Below, in pieces: positions 1 through 5,526 of a DNA stretch of 8,786 nucleotides. How positions within the stretch are numbered: position 1 is the first letter of the stretch; each line of letters starts with the position of its first letter. This stretch comes from an uncultured Campylobacter sp. (GTDB lineage: Bacteria > Campylobacterota > Campylobacteria > Campylobacterales > Campylobacteraceae), in the NCBI GenBank assembly GCA_938041615.1, contig CALISV010000144.1, positions 1-8,786 on the forward strand, in the 5' to 3' direction. The position numbers were made by a program, and so were the translations under genes. The notes beneath the pieces were generated by a model, which saw only the letters and a program-made list of their open reading frames with translations, was not told where the DNA came from and searched no databases.

Positions 1-1
1 T

Positions 2-187
2 TTTGAGGGCGTGCTAAGAATTGCCGTTTTTGCGGCGATATTTGCGATTTTGGCTTGCGCGCTGTTTTGGTATTTGTTTATCAGGTATAAAAACTTTAAG
101 CCAAGCAAGCTGTTTGTAAAAAATCCAAATCTTAGTTTACTACTTTTTGCGGTAGAAAATTTATCGCTCGGCGCTTTTTACGGCTGA
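2..187 (+). CDS. 3' part of an unrecognised membrane protein gene (5' end outside window)
   Basis: The frame is open from the left edge and stops at TGA 185-187, giving 61 visible residues. A hydrophobic stretch (about residues 5-25, rich in Ala, Ile, Phe, Leu and Trp) is followed by a basic segment (RYKNFKPSK), the pattern of a transmembrane helix with a cytoplasmic positive flank. A second, weaker hydrophobic run (LSLLLFAV) follows. I recognise no family. The frame ends abruptly at an amphipathic segment, and the next frame carries another membrane-like stretch up to 323, so 187 may be a frameshift-induced stop and not the natural end. The gene converges on the LOS operon across a 198-bp gap from position 323. 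The reading frame is well supported; function is unknown. Confidence 0.5.
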   Translation, partial: FEGVLRIAVFAAIFAILACALFWYLFIRYKNFKPSKLFVKNPNLSLLLFAVENLSLGAFYG

Positions 188-323
188 TTTTTGCATGCCT
201 CGCGGCGGGGTTTTTTGGGGCGAGCGTGCCGCCGGCTGGAGCGTGGCCTTTGCATTTGCGTTCGCGCCCGTTTGTCTGATCGTTTTCGTGATCTCGTATA
301 TGTTTAATGAAAAGAAGGCCTAG
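188..323 (+). pseudogene. Probable frameshifted C-terminal part of the preceding membrane protein
   Basis: Frame 3 is open from about 156 to TAG 321-323. It encodes a hydrophobic helix of about 20 residues (SVAFAFAFAPVCLIVFVISY) ending in a charged tail, MFNEKKA, a normal end for an inner-membrane protein. The only ATG before the helix, at 195, has no ribosome binding site. Dropping one T from the T5 run at 175-179 would join frame 2 to this frame and give one continuous membrane protein ending at 323. It could therefore be a real frameshift (inactivated gene), a sequencing error in the homopolymer, or less likely a separate 42-codon ORF. The join is inferred; the two open frames are seen directly. 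Confidence 0.4.
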
Positions 324-362
324 GCGTCAAATTTAAGCGCTCAACTTTATAAAATCAAGAAG

Positions 363-398
363 GTCAAATTTGACGGCCAGCGTTTAAATCAAATTTGA
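363..398. repeat. Two TCAAATTTGA palindromes in the first convergent gap
   Basis: GTCAAATTTGAC at 363-374 is a perfect 12-bp palindrome, and TCAAATTTGA at 389-398 is a perfect 10-bp palindrome. The same core occurs three more times in the other convergent gap (5228-5526), and I found no full copy inside any gene of the window. The role is unknown. The short centre would allow only a tiny hairpin with an AATT loop. Confidence 0.7.
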
Positions 399-466
399 CT
401 TTACAAAATTTGAGCCGATAGATTTGATCGCCAAATTTGACCAAAGCTGCCAAATTTACCGCTCGC

Positions 467-494
467 GGCTCAAATTTGCTCGTAAAATTTAGCC
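467..494. terminator. Imperfect hairpin downstream of the LOS operon (possible transcription end)
   Basis: GGCT plus AAATTT (467-477, with one unpaired C at 471) can pair with AAATTT plus AGCC (485-494) around a 7-base loop, GCTCGTA. The hairpin lies 28 bp past the stop of the last LOS gene and 144 bp past the end of the left-edge membrane gene, so it could serve either strand. Neither strand has the T-run of a standard intrinsic terminator, so this is a tentative call. Confidence 0.3.
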
Positions 495-521
495 AAAACG
501 GCCGTATGTTACAAAGCACGC

Positions 522-1610
522 TTAGCTTTGGCTCAAATTTTCCCTGATTTTGCTTTTTATCGCCTCTAGCTCCTCGCCCTCAAATCTCATCAGCGTTCGC
601 TCCACGCCGTGCTTTATCATCCCCTCTTTGTCGCACGGCACGAAGTCCCAGTCTTTTTGAAATACCGCGTGCTTGCCCATAGTTTGGTTGCCGTTGCGCT
701 GCGTGTAGCCGCTTTCGTTTAGATCGTTATCCCACGGTCCCCACTCAAACGCCCCGCTAGGCCCAAACAGCGCGATCACGGGCACGTCGTTGGCTGCGGC
801 TAGGTGCATGATCGCCGTATCTACGCCGATAAACATCGCGGAGCGCTTTGATAGCGCTGCGGTCTGCTTTAGGGTGAGTTTGCCGCCTAGATTTACGGGG
901 CTAGAGGAGCACAGCGCCAGCACGTCGTCTAGCTTTTTTAGCTCGGCGTCGTTGTTATCGGCTGTTAGCACGACCCGCACGCCAAGGCCCTCGCAAAAGT
1001 CGATTATCGCAGCCATAGTTTCGTCGTCCGCGCACTTAAACATCCAGCGGCTAGTTAGGTGCACGTGGATAAATTTGGGCGGCAAATTTAGATGGCTGAT
1101 GCAGTCCGGATCGAAGTGCACGCTAACTCGTTTGCCGCTAGGCTCAAGTCCTAGCGCGGCCAGGGCGTCCAGATTTCTATCCACGGTGTGGCGCAGGCCG
1201 CCTATTTTAGGGGCTTTGTGCGTTATCATTTTATTTACGGTCTTGTTTTTGCCCTCAAAGCCCACGATGGTTTTTATCTTGGCGTATTTGGCGACGATGA
1301 TGCCACGATCGCCCGTCGTGGTCTGCACGGCGATGTCGTATTTTTGCTTTTTGATAGCGCGGATAAACTTTAGCTCGCGCCAAAGTCGTTTGAAAAAGCC
1401 GACCTCTTTTATATTTGCGCGGTCGTAGATATGGATGTTTTGGACGTTTGGGTTGCCCTCGATCATCGCCTCGGTGCCCTTGTTTAGCGCGAAATCTATC
1501 TGCGCGTCAGGGTAGATGCGGCGCAGGTTTTCGATGAGCGGAGTCGTGAGCAGCACGTCGCCGATGTTTCTAAATTTCATAACTAGGATTTTGATTTTTT
1601 TATCTTTCAT
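522..1610 (-). CDS. waaQ: Lipopolysaccharide heptosyltransferase III (WaaQ type, GT family 9)
   Basis: GT-B glycosyltransferase of 362 aa that adds a heptose from ADP-heptose to the LOS inner core at the cytoplasmic face of the inner membrane. The N-terminal motif KFRNIGDVLLTTPL (12-25, with the G17-D18 pair expected near the active site) and the C-terminal block beginning GVDTAIMHLAAA (from 262) and ending SGAFEWGPW (to 293) are typical of the heptosyltransferase III branch, not WaaC or WaaF. The frame extends upstream to a TTG at 1625, but ATG 1610 is preferred: GGAAG lies 8 bases before it, and the ATG overlaps the upstream stop as ATGA, implying translational coupling. It is the last gene of the operon. 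The family is clear; the exact acceptor heptose or linkage cannot be read from sequence. Confidence 0.88.
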   Translation of the reverse strand: MKDKKIKILVMKFRNIGDVLLTTPLIENLRRIYPDAQIDFALNKGTEAMIEGNPNVQNIHIYDRANIKEVGFFKRLWRELKFIRAIKKQKYDIAVQTTTGDRGIIVAKYAKIKTIVGFEGKNKTVNKMITHKAPKIGGLRHTVDRNLDALAALGLEPSGKRVSVHFDPDCISHLNLPPKFIHVHLTSRWMFKCADDETMAAIIDFCEGLGVRVVLTADNNDAELKKLDDVLALCSSSPVNLGGKLTLKQTAALSKRSAMFIGVDTAIMHLAAANDVPVIALFGPSGAFEWGPWDNDLNESGYTQRNGNQTMGKHAVFQKDWDFVPCDKEGMIKHGVERTLMRFEGEELEAIKSKIRENLSQS

Positions 1611-2380
1611 TTTACGTACTTCCAAAATGTGTATTGCGCGTAAAGCCTTGCTATCACGTAGCCGCGCCAGCCTTCGCGCCAGCCGCCTTTTAGGAAAAAT
1701 AGCTTAAAAAACGTCCACGCGGGATTTAAAACGGCCTTAAATTTACTTGATTTTGCACCCTTTGCGCCCAGGCTCGAGTAGCGATTTTGCTTGGCGATAA
1801 ACTGCTCGATACTGTCGTAGGCATAGTGCTTGAAGTGGTTTTTTAGCCTGCCGATTTGATTTTTAGCGGCGGTTAAATTTGCGCCGTTTGCGGTGCCCGC
1901 CGAGATTTGTTCGCCCGTTTTTGCCGCGCTTTTTAAAACGACCTTTTCGTGTATCTCGCGCCCGTCAAACTCCGCCTGCGTCTTGTCAAAAAGCCTAACC
2001 GTGCAGTCGGGGTAAAGCCCCATCGTGCGCACTTCTTTGCCGAAAAATATATTTGCGCGAGCCACCTCGTACGCGCAAAACTCGGGTCGCTGTAAAATTT
2101 GCAAAATTTCCTCTCTCAGAGGTTCTAAAATCACCTCGTCGCTATCTAGCACGAAAACCCAACGATTGCGCGCTAGATCCACGCCCAGCTGCTTTTGCGC
2201 GCTAAATCCCAGCCATTTTTGCTTGTGAAATTTGACGTTTTTAAATCCAGCGCAAATTTGCTCCGTAGCGTCCTGTGAGCCGCTATCGACCACGACGACT
2301 TCATCTGCAAATTCGCAGCTTTTTAGCGCCTCGGCGAGGTATTTTTCGCTGTTAAGTGTGAGGATAACGACGCTTAGCAT
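1607..2380 (-). CDS. Family 2 glycosyltransferase, WaaE/LgtF-like (LOS core sugar transferase)
   Basis: A 257-aa GT-A enzyme of the WaaE/KdtX and LgtF N-domain type, which typically adds a glucose to the first core heptose. The nucleotide-binding start SVVILTLNSEKYL (3-15) and VVVVDSGSQDATE (28-40) are followed by the DxD motif in VLDSDE (D79, D81), which binds the metal and sugar nucleotide. Also typical are KQKWLGFSAQKQ (53-64), the acceptor-side GLYPDCTVRLF and REIHEKVV, and the C-terminal GGWREGWRGYVIARLYAQYTFWK. Oddly, a stretch rich in Ala, Gly and Thr sits between IHEKVVL and the NHF-HYAYDS segment, where relatives are shorter as I remember them. The start ATG has GAGG 10 bases upstream and overlaps the acyltransferase stop by 7 bp. 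The sugar donor is inferred from the family. Confidence 0.85.
   Translation of the reverse strand: MLSVVILTLNSEKYLAEALKSCEFADEVVVVDSGSQDATEQICAGFKNVKFHKQKWLGFSAQKQLGVDLARNRWVFVLDSDEVILEPLREEILQILQRPEFCAYEVARANIFFGKEVRTMGLYPDCTVRLFDKTQAEFDGREIHEKVVLKSAAKTGEQISAGTANGANLTAAKNQIGRLKNHFKHYAYDSIEQFIAKQNRYSSLGAKGAKSSKFKAVLNPAWTFFKLFFLKGGWREGWRGYVIARLYAQYTFWKYVK
1619..1623 (-). promoter_or_regulatory. Ribosome binding site deciding the waaQ start
   Basis: GGAAG on the minus strand lies 8 bases before ATG 1610. The alternative TTG at 1625 would overlap this site and has no comparable site of its own, so the shorter protein is the better call. Confidence 0.65.
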
Positions 2381-3267
2381 TTATAAATTTCCTCGTTAAA
2401 ATGCTTAAATCGTTTATGAAACCAAAAGTACTCGTCCGGCTTCTCGCGTACGGCGGCCTCTGTGGCGTCTGATTGAGCTTGCGTGGCCTTTTGCACGGCG
2501 TCGTCTTTATCAAAATCCTTAACGTCAATCGGCGGAAAAAAGCAAATTTCGCTGAGGTTTGGCCCTTTTTCGCGGATAAAGGCGGGCACGATGAGCGCGT
2601 CTGTTTTTTGCGCAAAAATGCTAACCGCAGGCGTATGCAAAACCTTTCGCCCGAAAAATTTGACCTCTACGCCCTCGTCTTTGGCGGTATTTTGATCGAC
2701 TAGGATGCCGACTAATCGGCGCGCCTTGACCGCTTTTAGGATTTGCTTGGCGCCGCCCATTTTGTCGATGAGCTCGATATCAAAGCGGGTGCGGTTCGCC
2801 TCCAAAATGCGCTGCATGACCGCGCTATCAAGCGCGCGTCCGACGATGCTAACGCCGCCGAATTTTGCCGCCATCGCCAGCGAAAAGAGCTCCCACTGCC
2901 CGTAGTGCGCGGTTTGTACGATGATCGGGCGGCCCGAGGCGAGCGCGTTTTGAAAGATTTGCTCGTTTTTAAATTCGACTTTTTCTAGGATTTTTTCCTT
3001 GCTCGCGTTTTGATTTTTTATAAAATTTACTGCAAATTTGGCATAGTTTCGGTACGTATCTTTGATGATTTGCTCTTTTTGCGCGGCCGTGAGCTCGTCC
3101 GCGTAGGCGAAATTTAGATTTGCTCTGATGATTTTGGTGTGTTTGGCGTCAAATTTATAAAACAAAAACGCGATGAAATTTAAAAACGGATCAAGCAAAA
3201 ATGCGGGCGTAACGGTAAAAATAAATTTAAAAAATCTATAAAGCCAAAGGTAAAATAAATCACGCAT
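2374..3267 (-). CDS. htrB: Lipid A biosynthesis late acyltransferase (HtrB/WaaM/LpxL family)
   Basis: A 297-aa inner-membrane enzyme that transfers a secondary acyl chain from acyl-ACP to Kdo-lipid A. A hydrophobic N-terminal anchor (about 5-38) is followed by the HX4E catalytic motif HYGQWE (H121, E126), the IVGRALDS block (141-148), LVDQN (189-193) with FFGRKVLHTPA (204-214), and the final EYFWFHKRFK (279-288) conserved in the family. Length is normal. The frame reaches a TTG at 3270, but ATG 3267 has AAGG 7 bases upstream and is preferred. It overlaps the waaC end by 8 bp and the next gene by 7 bp, so translation is probably coupled. The waaC-htrB order matches the start of the C. jejuni LOS locus (known arrangement). 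The acyl chain length cannot be told from sequence. Confidence 0.92.
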   Translation of the reverse strand: MRDLFYLWLYRFFKFIFTVTPAFLLDPFLNFIAFLFYKFDAKHTKIIRANLNFAYADELTAAQKEQIIKDTYRNYAKFAVNFIKNQNASKEKILEKVEFKNEQIFQNALASGRPIIVQTAHYGQWELFSLAMAAKFGGVSIVGRALDSAVMQRILEANRTRFDIELIDKMGGAKQILKAVKARRLVGILVDQNTAKDEGVEVKFFGRKVLHTPAVSIFAQKTDALIVPAFIREKGPNLSEICFFPPIDVKDFDKDDAVQKATQAQSDATEAAVREKPDEYFWFHKRFKHFNEEIYKC

Positions 3268-4246
3268 CAAGTAGCCTTTTTGCCGCGTTTGCGATAGCCT
3301 GCGGCGCGATATCTCTCACGCAAAAGTCGCTTTTGTCTATCTTTTTTGCGTCTATTTTTTTGCCAGCGTCAAGCGTTAAATTTACGGGCGTTGCGTAGGC
3401 GTTTCGCTCAGCGGGTCGGTTGCCAAAAAGCGTGATAGAGGGGCGATTTTGCGCCCAGGCGATATGCGTCACGCCGCTATCGTTGCCGATAACTAGATTG
3501 CAGGACGAGATAAAATTTACGAGCTCTTTTAGGCTCAAATTTAGAGTTTTTGCGTTTGAGCTTTTGATCAAATTTAGAGCCTCTTTTTCCTCTTTTTCGC
3601 CGTTAAAGCAGACGAAAATTTCATTTTGCGGCTCGTCTAGCAGAGCGATAACGTCTCCAAATTTATCGTAAATTTTACTCGGTTCGCTAGCAAAGGGTGC
3701 TATCAAAATTTTCTTTTTTGAACTATCAAATTTACTTTGCTGGGCGCTAAAACAAGGCTGCTTGGCTAAAATCTCATCCTCGCTAAAGCTAAACCCCAGA
3801 GCAAAAGCCGCGAGTCCTAAATTTCGCAAGATAATATTTTTGGCGTAGTCGCAGTTAAATTTATGCCCGTAAAACAGTGCCGCAAGAGGCTCTTTGGCGC
3901 TAAATTTATCAAATCCGTAGCTATTTTTGCCAAGAAGCTTCGCAACCGCGGCGGACTTAAGAAGTCCTTGCAGGTCGATGATGTAGTCAAATTTGCCCTC
4001 TTGCTTGGCAGACGCGATCAGCTCCAAGCTTTTTTTGTATTCGCCGTTTTTTAGCGGTAGCGATACGACGCGCGAAATTTGCGGGCAAAGAAACAAAATC
4101 TCGCTAAATTTAGCGTCGGCAAACCATGTTATTTTAGCTTCGGGCAGGTGCTTTTTGATAAACTGCAGCACGGTCGCCGCATGAACGATGTCGCCCAGGG
4201 CGGAGAGCTTGATAACGGCGATGTTTGGGCTTAAATTTTTACTCAT
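3260..4246 (-). CDS. waaC: Lipopolysaccharide heptosyltransferase I (WaaC, GT family 9)
   Basis: A 328-aa GT-B enzyme that adds the first L-glycero-D-manno-heptose to Kdo of lipid A-Kdo2. Diagnostic segments are IAVIKLSALGDIVHAATVLQF (9-29, with the catalytic-type D19), FDYIIDLQGLLKS (86-98, a WaaC signature), SAKEPLAALFYGHKF (116-130) and the ADP-heptose-binding GNDSGVTHIAWAQ (254-266) followed by ITLFGNRPAERNAY. It is the first gene of the four-gene operon. The ribosome binding site is weak (GCGG close to the ATG), and there is no better start nearby. The gene looks more A+T-rich than its downstream partners by eye (not measured), which is common for Campylobacter genes. Identification is secure. 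Confidence 0.94.
   Translation of the reverse strand: MSKNLSPNIAVIKLSALGDIVHAATVLQFIKKHLPEAKITWFADAKFSEILFLCPQISRVVSLPLKNGEYKKSLELIASAKQEGKFDYIIDLQGLLKSAAVAKLLGKNSYGFDKFSAKEPLAALFYGHKFNCDYAKNIILRNLGLAAFALGFSFSEDEILAKQPCFSAQQSKFDSSKKKILIAPFASEPSKIYDKFGDVIALLDEPQNEIFVCFNGEKEEKEALNLIKSSNAKTLNLSLKELVNFISSCNLVIGNDSGVTHIAWAQNRPSITLFGNRPAERNAYATPVNLTLDAGKKIDAKKIDKSDFCVRDIAPQAIANAAKRLLDA
3275..3278 (-). promoter_or_regulatory. Ribosome binding site deciding the htrB start
   Basis: AAGG on the minus strand, inside the end of waaC, lies 7 bases before ATG 3267 but only 4 before the alternative TTG 3270. Spacing and codon both favour the ATG. Confidence 0.55.
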
Positions 4247-4309
4247 TTACCGCTTTTATAAAGATTTTTAGCTATCATTTTAGGCAAAAATAGCTAAAAA
4301 AGGTTTGAA
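4247..4309. promoter_or_regulatory. Divergent promoter region between waaC and the exonuclease gene
   Basis: Only 63 bp separate the two start codons, so both promoters must lie here or reach into the genes. Possible -10 boxes are TAAAAT on the minus strand (4282-4277) for the LOS operon, and TATCAT (4273-4278) or TATAAA (4257-4262) on the plus strand for the exonuclease. No -35 is evident on either strand, as is usual for Campylobacter sigma-70 promoters. The sequence is A+T-rich, so individual boxes are uncertain. Confidence 0.45.
4265..4300. repeat. Perfect 11-bp inverted repeat in the divergent promoter region
   Basis: TTTTTAGCTAT (4265-4275) and ATAGCTAAAAA (4290-4300) are exact inverted copies separated by 14 bases. 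Candidate -10 boxes for both directions overlap the left arm and spacer, so it is placed like an operator for a dimeric regulator. It could alternatively form a hairpin if transcribed through. The function is inferred from position only. Confidence 0.6.
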
Positions 4310-5227
4310 ATGGCTAAAAATTATATCTGCGTTTTTGACTGCGAAACGGTGCCCGACACCGCGCTTTTGCGTAAAATTTACGGCTTTGAGGGAAGCGACG
4401 CGGAGGTGGCGAGGCAGGCGTTTGCTGCGCAAAAAGCAGCAAGCGGAAGCGAGTTTTTGCCCGTGATGTTTCACCGCGTCGTGGCGATTTCAGCTGTGAT
4501 GGCGGACGAGTACGGTAAATTTTTGCGCGTAAGCACGATGAAGGGCGCAAACGAGCGCGAAATCTTAAATAAATTTATCGGCTTCGTAAACTCGCACAAC
4601 CCGCGCCTAGTTAGCTTTAACGGACGGGGCTTTGACTTGCCGATGATTTTAACTCGCGCGATGAGGTACAACGTCTCGTTTCCGAGCTTTTACGAGGTCG
4701 AAAACAAGGAGCTTGGCAAGGGCAAATGGGACGGCAACTACCGCGACCGATATAGCGGCAAATTTCACTTCGATCTGCTCGATCACGTGAGCGAGTTTGG
4801 CTCCGTGCGCGGGCTAAAGCTGGACACGCTCTGTGCGAGCTTAAATTTACCAGGTAAATACGACGTGCACGGCGATCAGGTGATGGAGCTGTTTTTTGAC
4901 GGCAAGATTGACAAGATCAACGAATACTGCGAAAGCGACGTGCTAAACACCTACTGGCTTTTCCTAAAATACGAGCTTTTGCGCGGAAATTTGACGCTGG
5001 ATGATTACGCCGACGATATCTCGGTGATGAGCGAGTGGCTAGCGGCAAACTGCGCCCAGATGGGCTATACGCCGGTTTTTTGCGAGGCGGTCGAGCGCGA
5101 ACTCGTGCGCCTTGAAACGCAAAACTACGAGGATGAGCCCGAGCTCGGAGATGACGACGAGCAGGCCGGGGTAGAGGAGTACTACACCGAAGAAAATATG
5201 CCCGAGATAAATTTGGACGAGCAGTGA
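4310..5227 (+). CDS. PolB-like 3'-5' exonuclease domain protein (predicted)
   Basis: A 305-aa predicted nuclease related to the proofreading domain of family B DNA polymerases (DNA_pol_B_exo2 type) with no polymerase domain. The DEDDy pattern is visible: Exo I FDCETVPD (D10, E12), Exo II VSFNGRGFDLPM (101-112, with N104 and D109), and Exo III EYCESDVLNTY (205-215, with Y206 and D210). These acidic residues would bind two metal ions. FHFDLLDHVSEFG and GLKLDTLCASL between Exo II and III are family-typical. From about residue 272 the protein ends in a strongly acidic tail. ATG has AAGG 6 bases upstream. It is divergent from waaC and has no same-strand neighbour to hint at a pathway. A role in DNA repair is plausible but unproven. 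Confidence 0.88.
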   Translation: MAKNYICVFDCETVPDTALLRKIYGFEGSDAEVARQAFAAQKAASGSEFLPVMFHRVVAISAVMADEYGKFLRVSTMKGANEREILNKFIGFVNSHNPRLVSFNGRGFDLPMILTRAMRYNVSFPSFYEVENKELGKGKWDGNYRDRYSGKFHFDLLDHVSEFGSVRGLKLDTLCASLNLPGKYDVHGDQVMELFFDGKIDKINEYCESDVLNTYWLFLKYELLRGNLTLDDYADDISVMSEWLAANCAQMGYTPVFCEAVERELVRLETQNYEDEPELGDDDEQAGVEEYYTEENMPEINLDEQ

Positions 5228-5312
5228 GAGGTTAGGGAAATTCGGTGAGCTAAAACGGCTCGAAACGGCACGGGCTTGGTAAATTTGACGCGCATGTTGT
5301 TTTTAGGGTGCG

Positions 5313-5474
5313 GTCAAATTTGACGTAGCTTGGCGAGCGATTAGTAAATTTGGCTTTTACTGGGTAAATTTTATTTCTCTTTAGTGGCTATGGCGTCAAA
5401 TTTGACGAAAAAGACACGCAACCTAACGCCAGTAAAAATAGCTGCAAATTTTACCGCGATTAAATCAAATTTGA
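5313..5474. repeat. Three TCAAATTTGA palindromes in the second convergent gap
   Basis: The copies are GTCAAATTTGAC at 5313-5324, the 14-bp perfect palindrome CGTCAAATTTGACG at 5394-5407, and TCAAATTTGA at 5465-5474. Partial copies (AAATTTGACG at 5281-5290, GCAAATTTTAC near 5444) lie between or beside them. They match the two copies at 363-398. Confidence 0.7.
5355..5437. repeat. Inverted repeat flanking the 14-bp palindrome
   Basis: TTTTACTGG (5355-5363) is the exact inverted copy of CCAGTAAAA (5429-5437). With gaps the similarity extends outward, with a TAAATTTG-GCT type sequence on each side. The spacer of 65 bp contains the central CGTCAAATTTGACG palindrome, so a folded RNA would have a long stem with an internal hairpin. 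The role is unknown. Confidence 0.45.
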
Positions 5475-5514
5475 CACAATGGCGACGTAAAACAAGCCGC
5501 CAAATTTCCGACAA
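5371..5514 (-). CDS. Doubtful 47-aa ORF with a perfect AGGAGG upstream
   Basis: Starting at TTG 5514, this frame runs 47 codons to TAA 5373-5371. AGGAGG (5523-5518) lies 3 bases before the TTG, which is too close for ideal initiation. The frame is also in phase with the beta-helix gene and separated from it only by that gene's TAA. The peptide contains VKFD, VKFA and VKFD, which simply translate the AAATTT-type palindromes, so the open frame may be a by-product of the repeats. I recognise no family. It could be a small protein, a decayed C-terminal extension of the beta-helix protein, or chance. Confidence 0.2.
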   Translation of the reverse strand: MSEIWRLVLRRHCVKFDLIAVKFAAIFTGVRLRVFFVKFDAIATKEK

Positions 5515-5526
5515 AAACCTCCTAGT

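Larger units (their letters stand above)
324..521. other. Convergent intergenic region, palindrome-rich, no gene seen
   Basis: This 198-bp gap lies between two genes that end towards each other. I see no credible coding region or RNA gene. It is full of AAATTT-cored words, including two full TCAAATTTGA palindromes and several partial ones (CAAATTTGAC, CAAATTTGC, AAATTTGAG). There is no hairpin followed by a long T-run, so a classical intrinsic terminator is not evident for either gene. Confidence 0.6.
5228..5526. other. Second convergent intergenic region, palindrome-rich
   Basis: This 299-bp gap lies between the stops of the exonuclease gene (+) and the beta-helix gene (-). I see no RNA gene and no clear intrinsic terminator. 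It holds three full TCAAATTTGA palindromes, several partial copies, a long-range inverted repeat, and one doubtful minus-strand ORF at 5371-5514, each described separately. Confidence 0.6.

Noticed and set aside
202..230. T and G runs (GGGG, TTTTTT, GGGG) as a phase-variable contingency tract
   Set aside because: The G runs are only four bases long, far shorter than the poly-G tracts that vary in Campylobacter. The frame change seen here maps upstream of them.
324..521. CRISPR array suggested by repeated CAAATTTGAC words
   Set aside because: Repeat units are only about 10 bp, spacing is irregular, and there are no unique spacers of constant length or cas genes.
512..530. CAAAGC/GCTTTG hairpin over the waaQ stop codon as a terminator
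   Set aside because: The stem is only 6 bp, overlaps the coding end, and has no T-run on the minus strand.
790..1428. 212-codon plus-strand open frame
   Set aside because: It lies antisense inside the waaQ gene, has no ribosome binding site or family motif, and its Ser/Arg-rich composition is what the reverse of a GC-biased gene gives.
2352..2615. 87-codon minus-strand open frame overlapping the htrB/glycosyltransferase junction
   Set aside because: It is an alternative frame inside two clearly identified genes, Arg/Thr/Pro-rich with no recognisable domain.
5247..5260. GAGC/GCTC hairpin after the exonuclease stop as a terminator
   Set aside because: It has a 4-bp stem only and no T-run; not above background.
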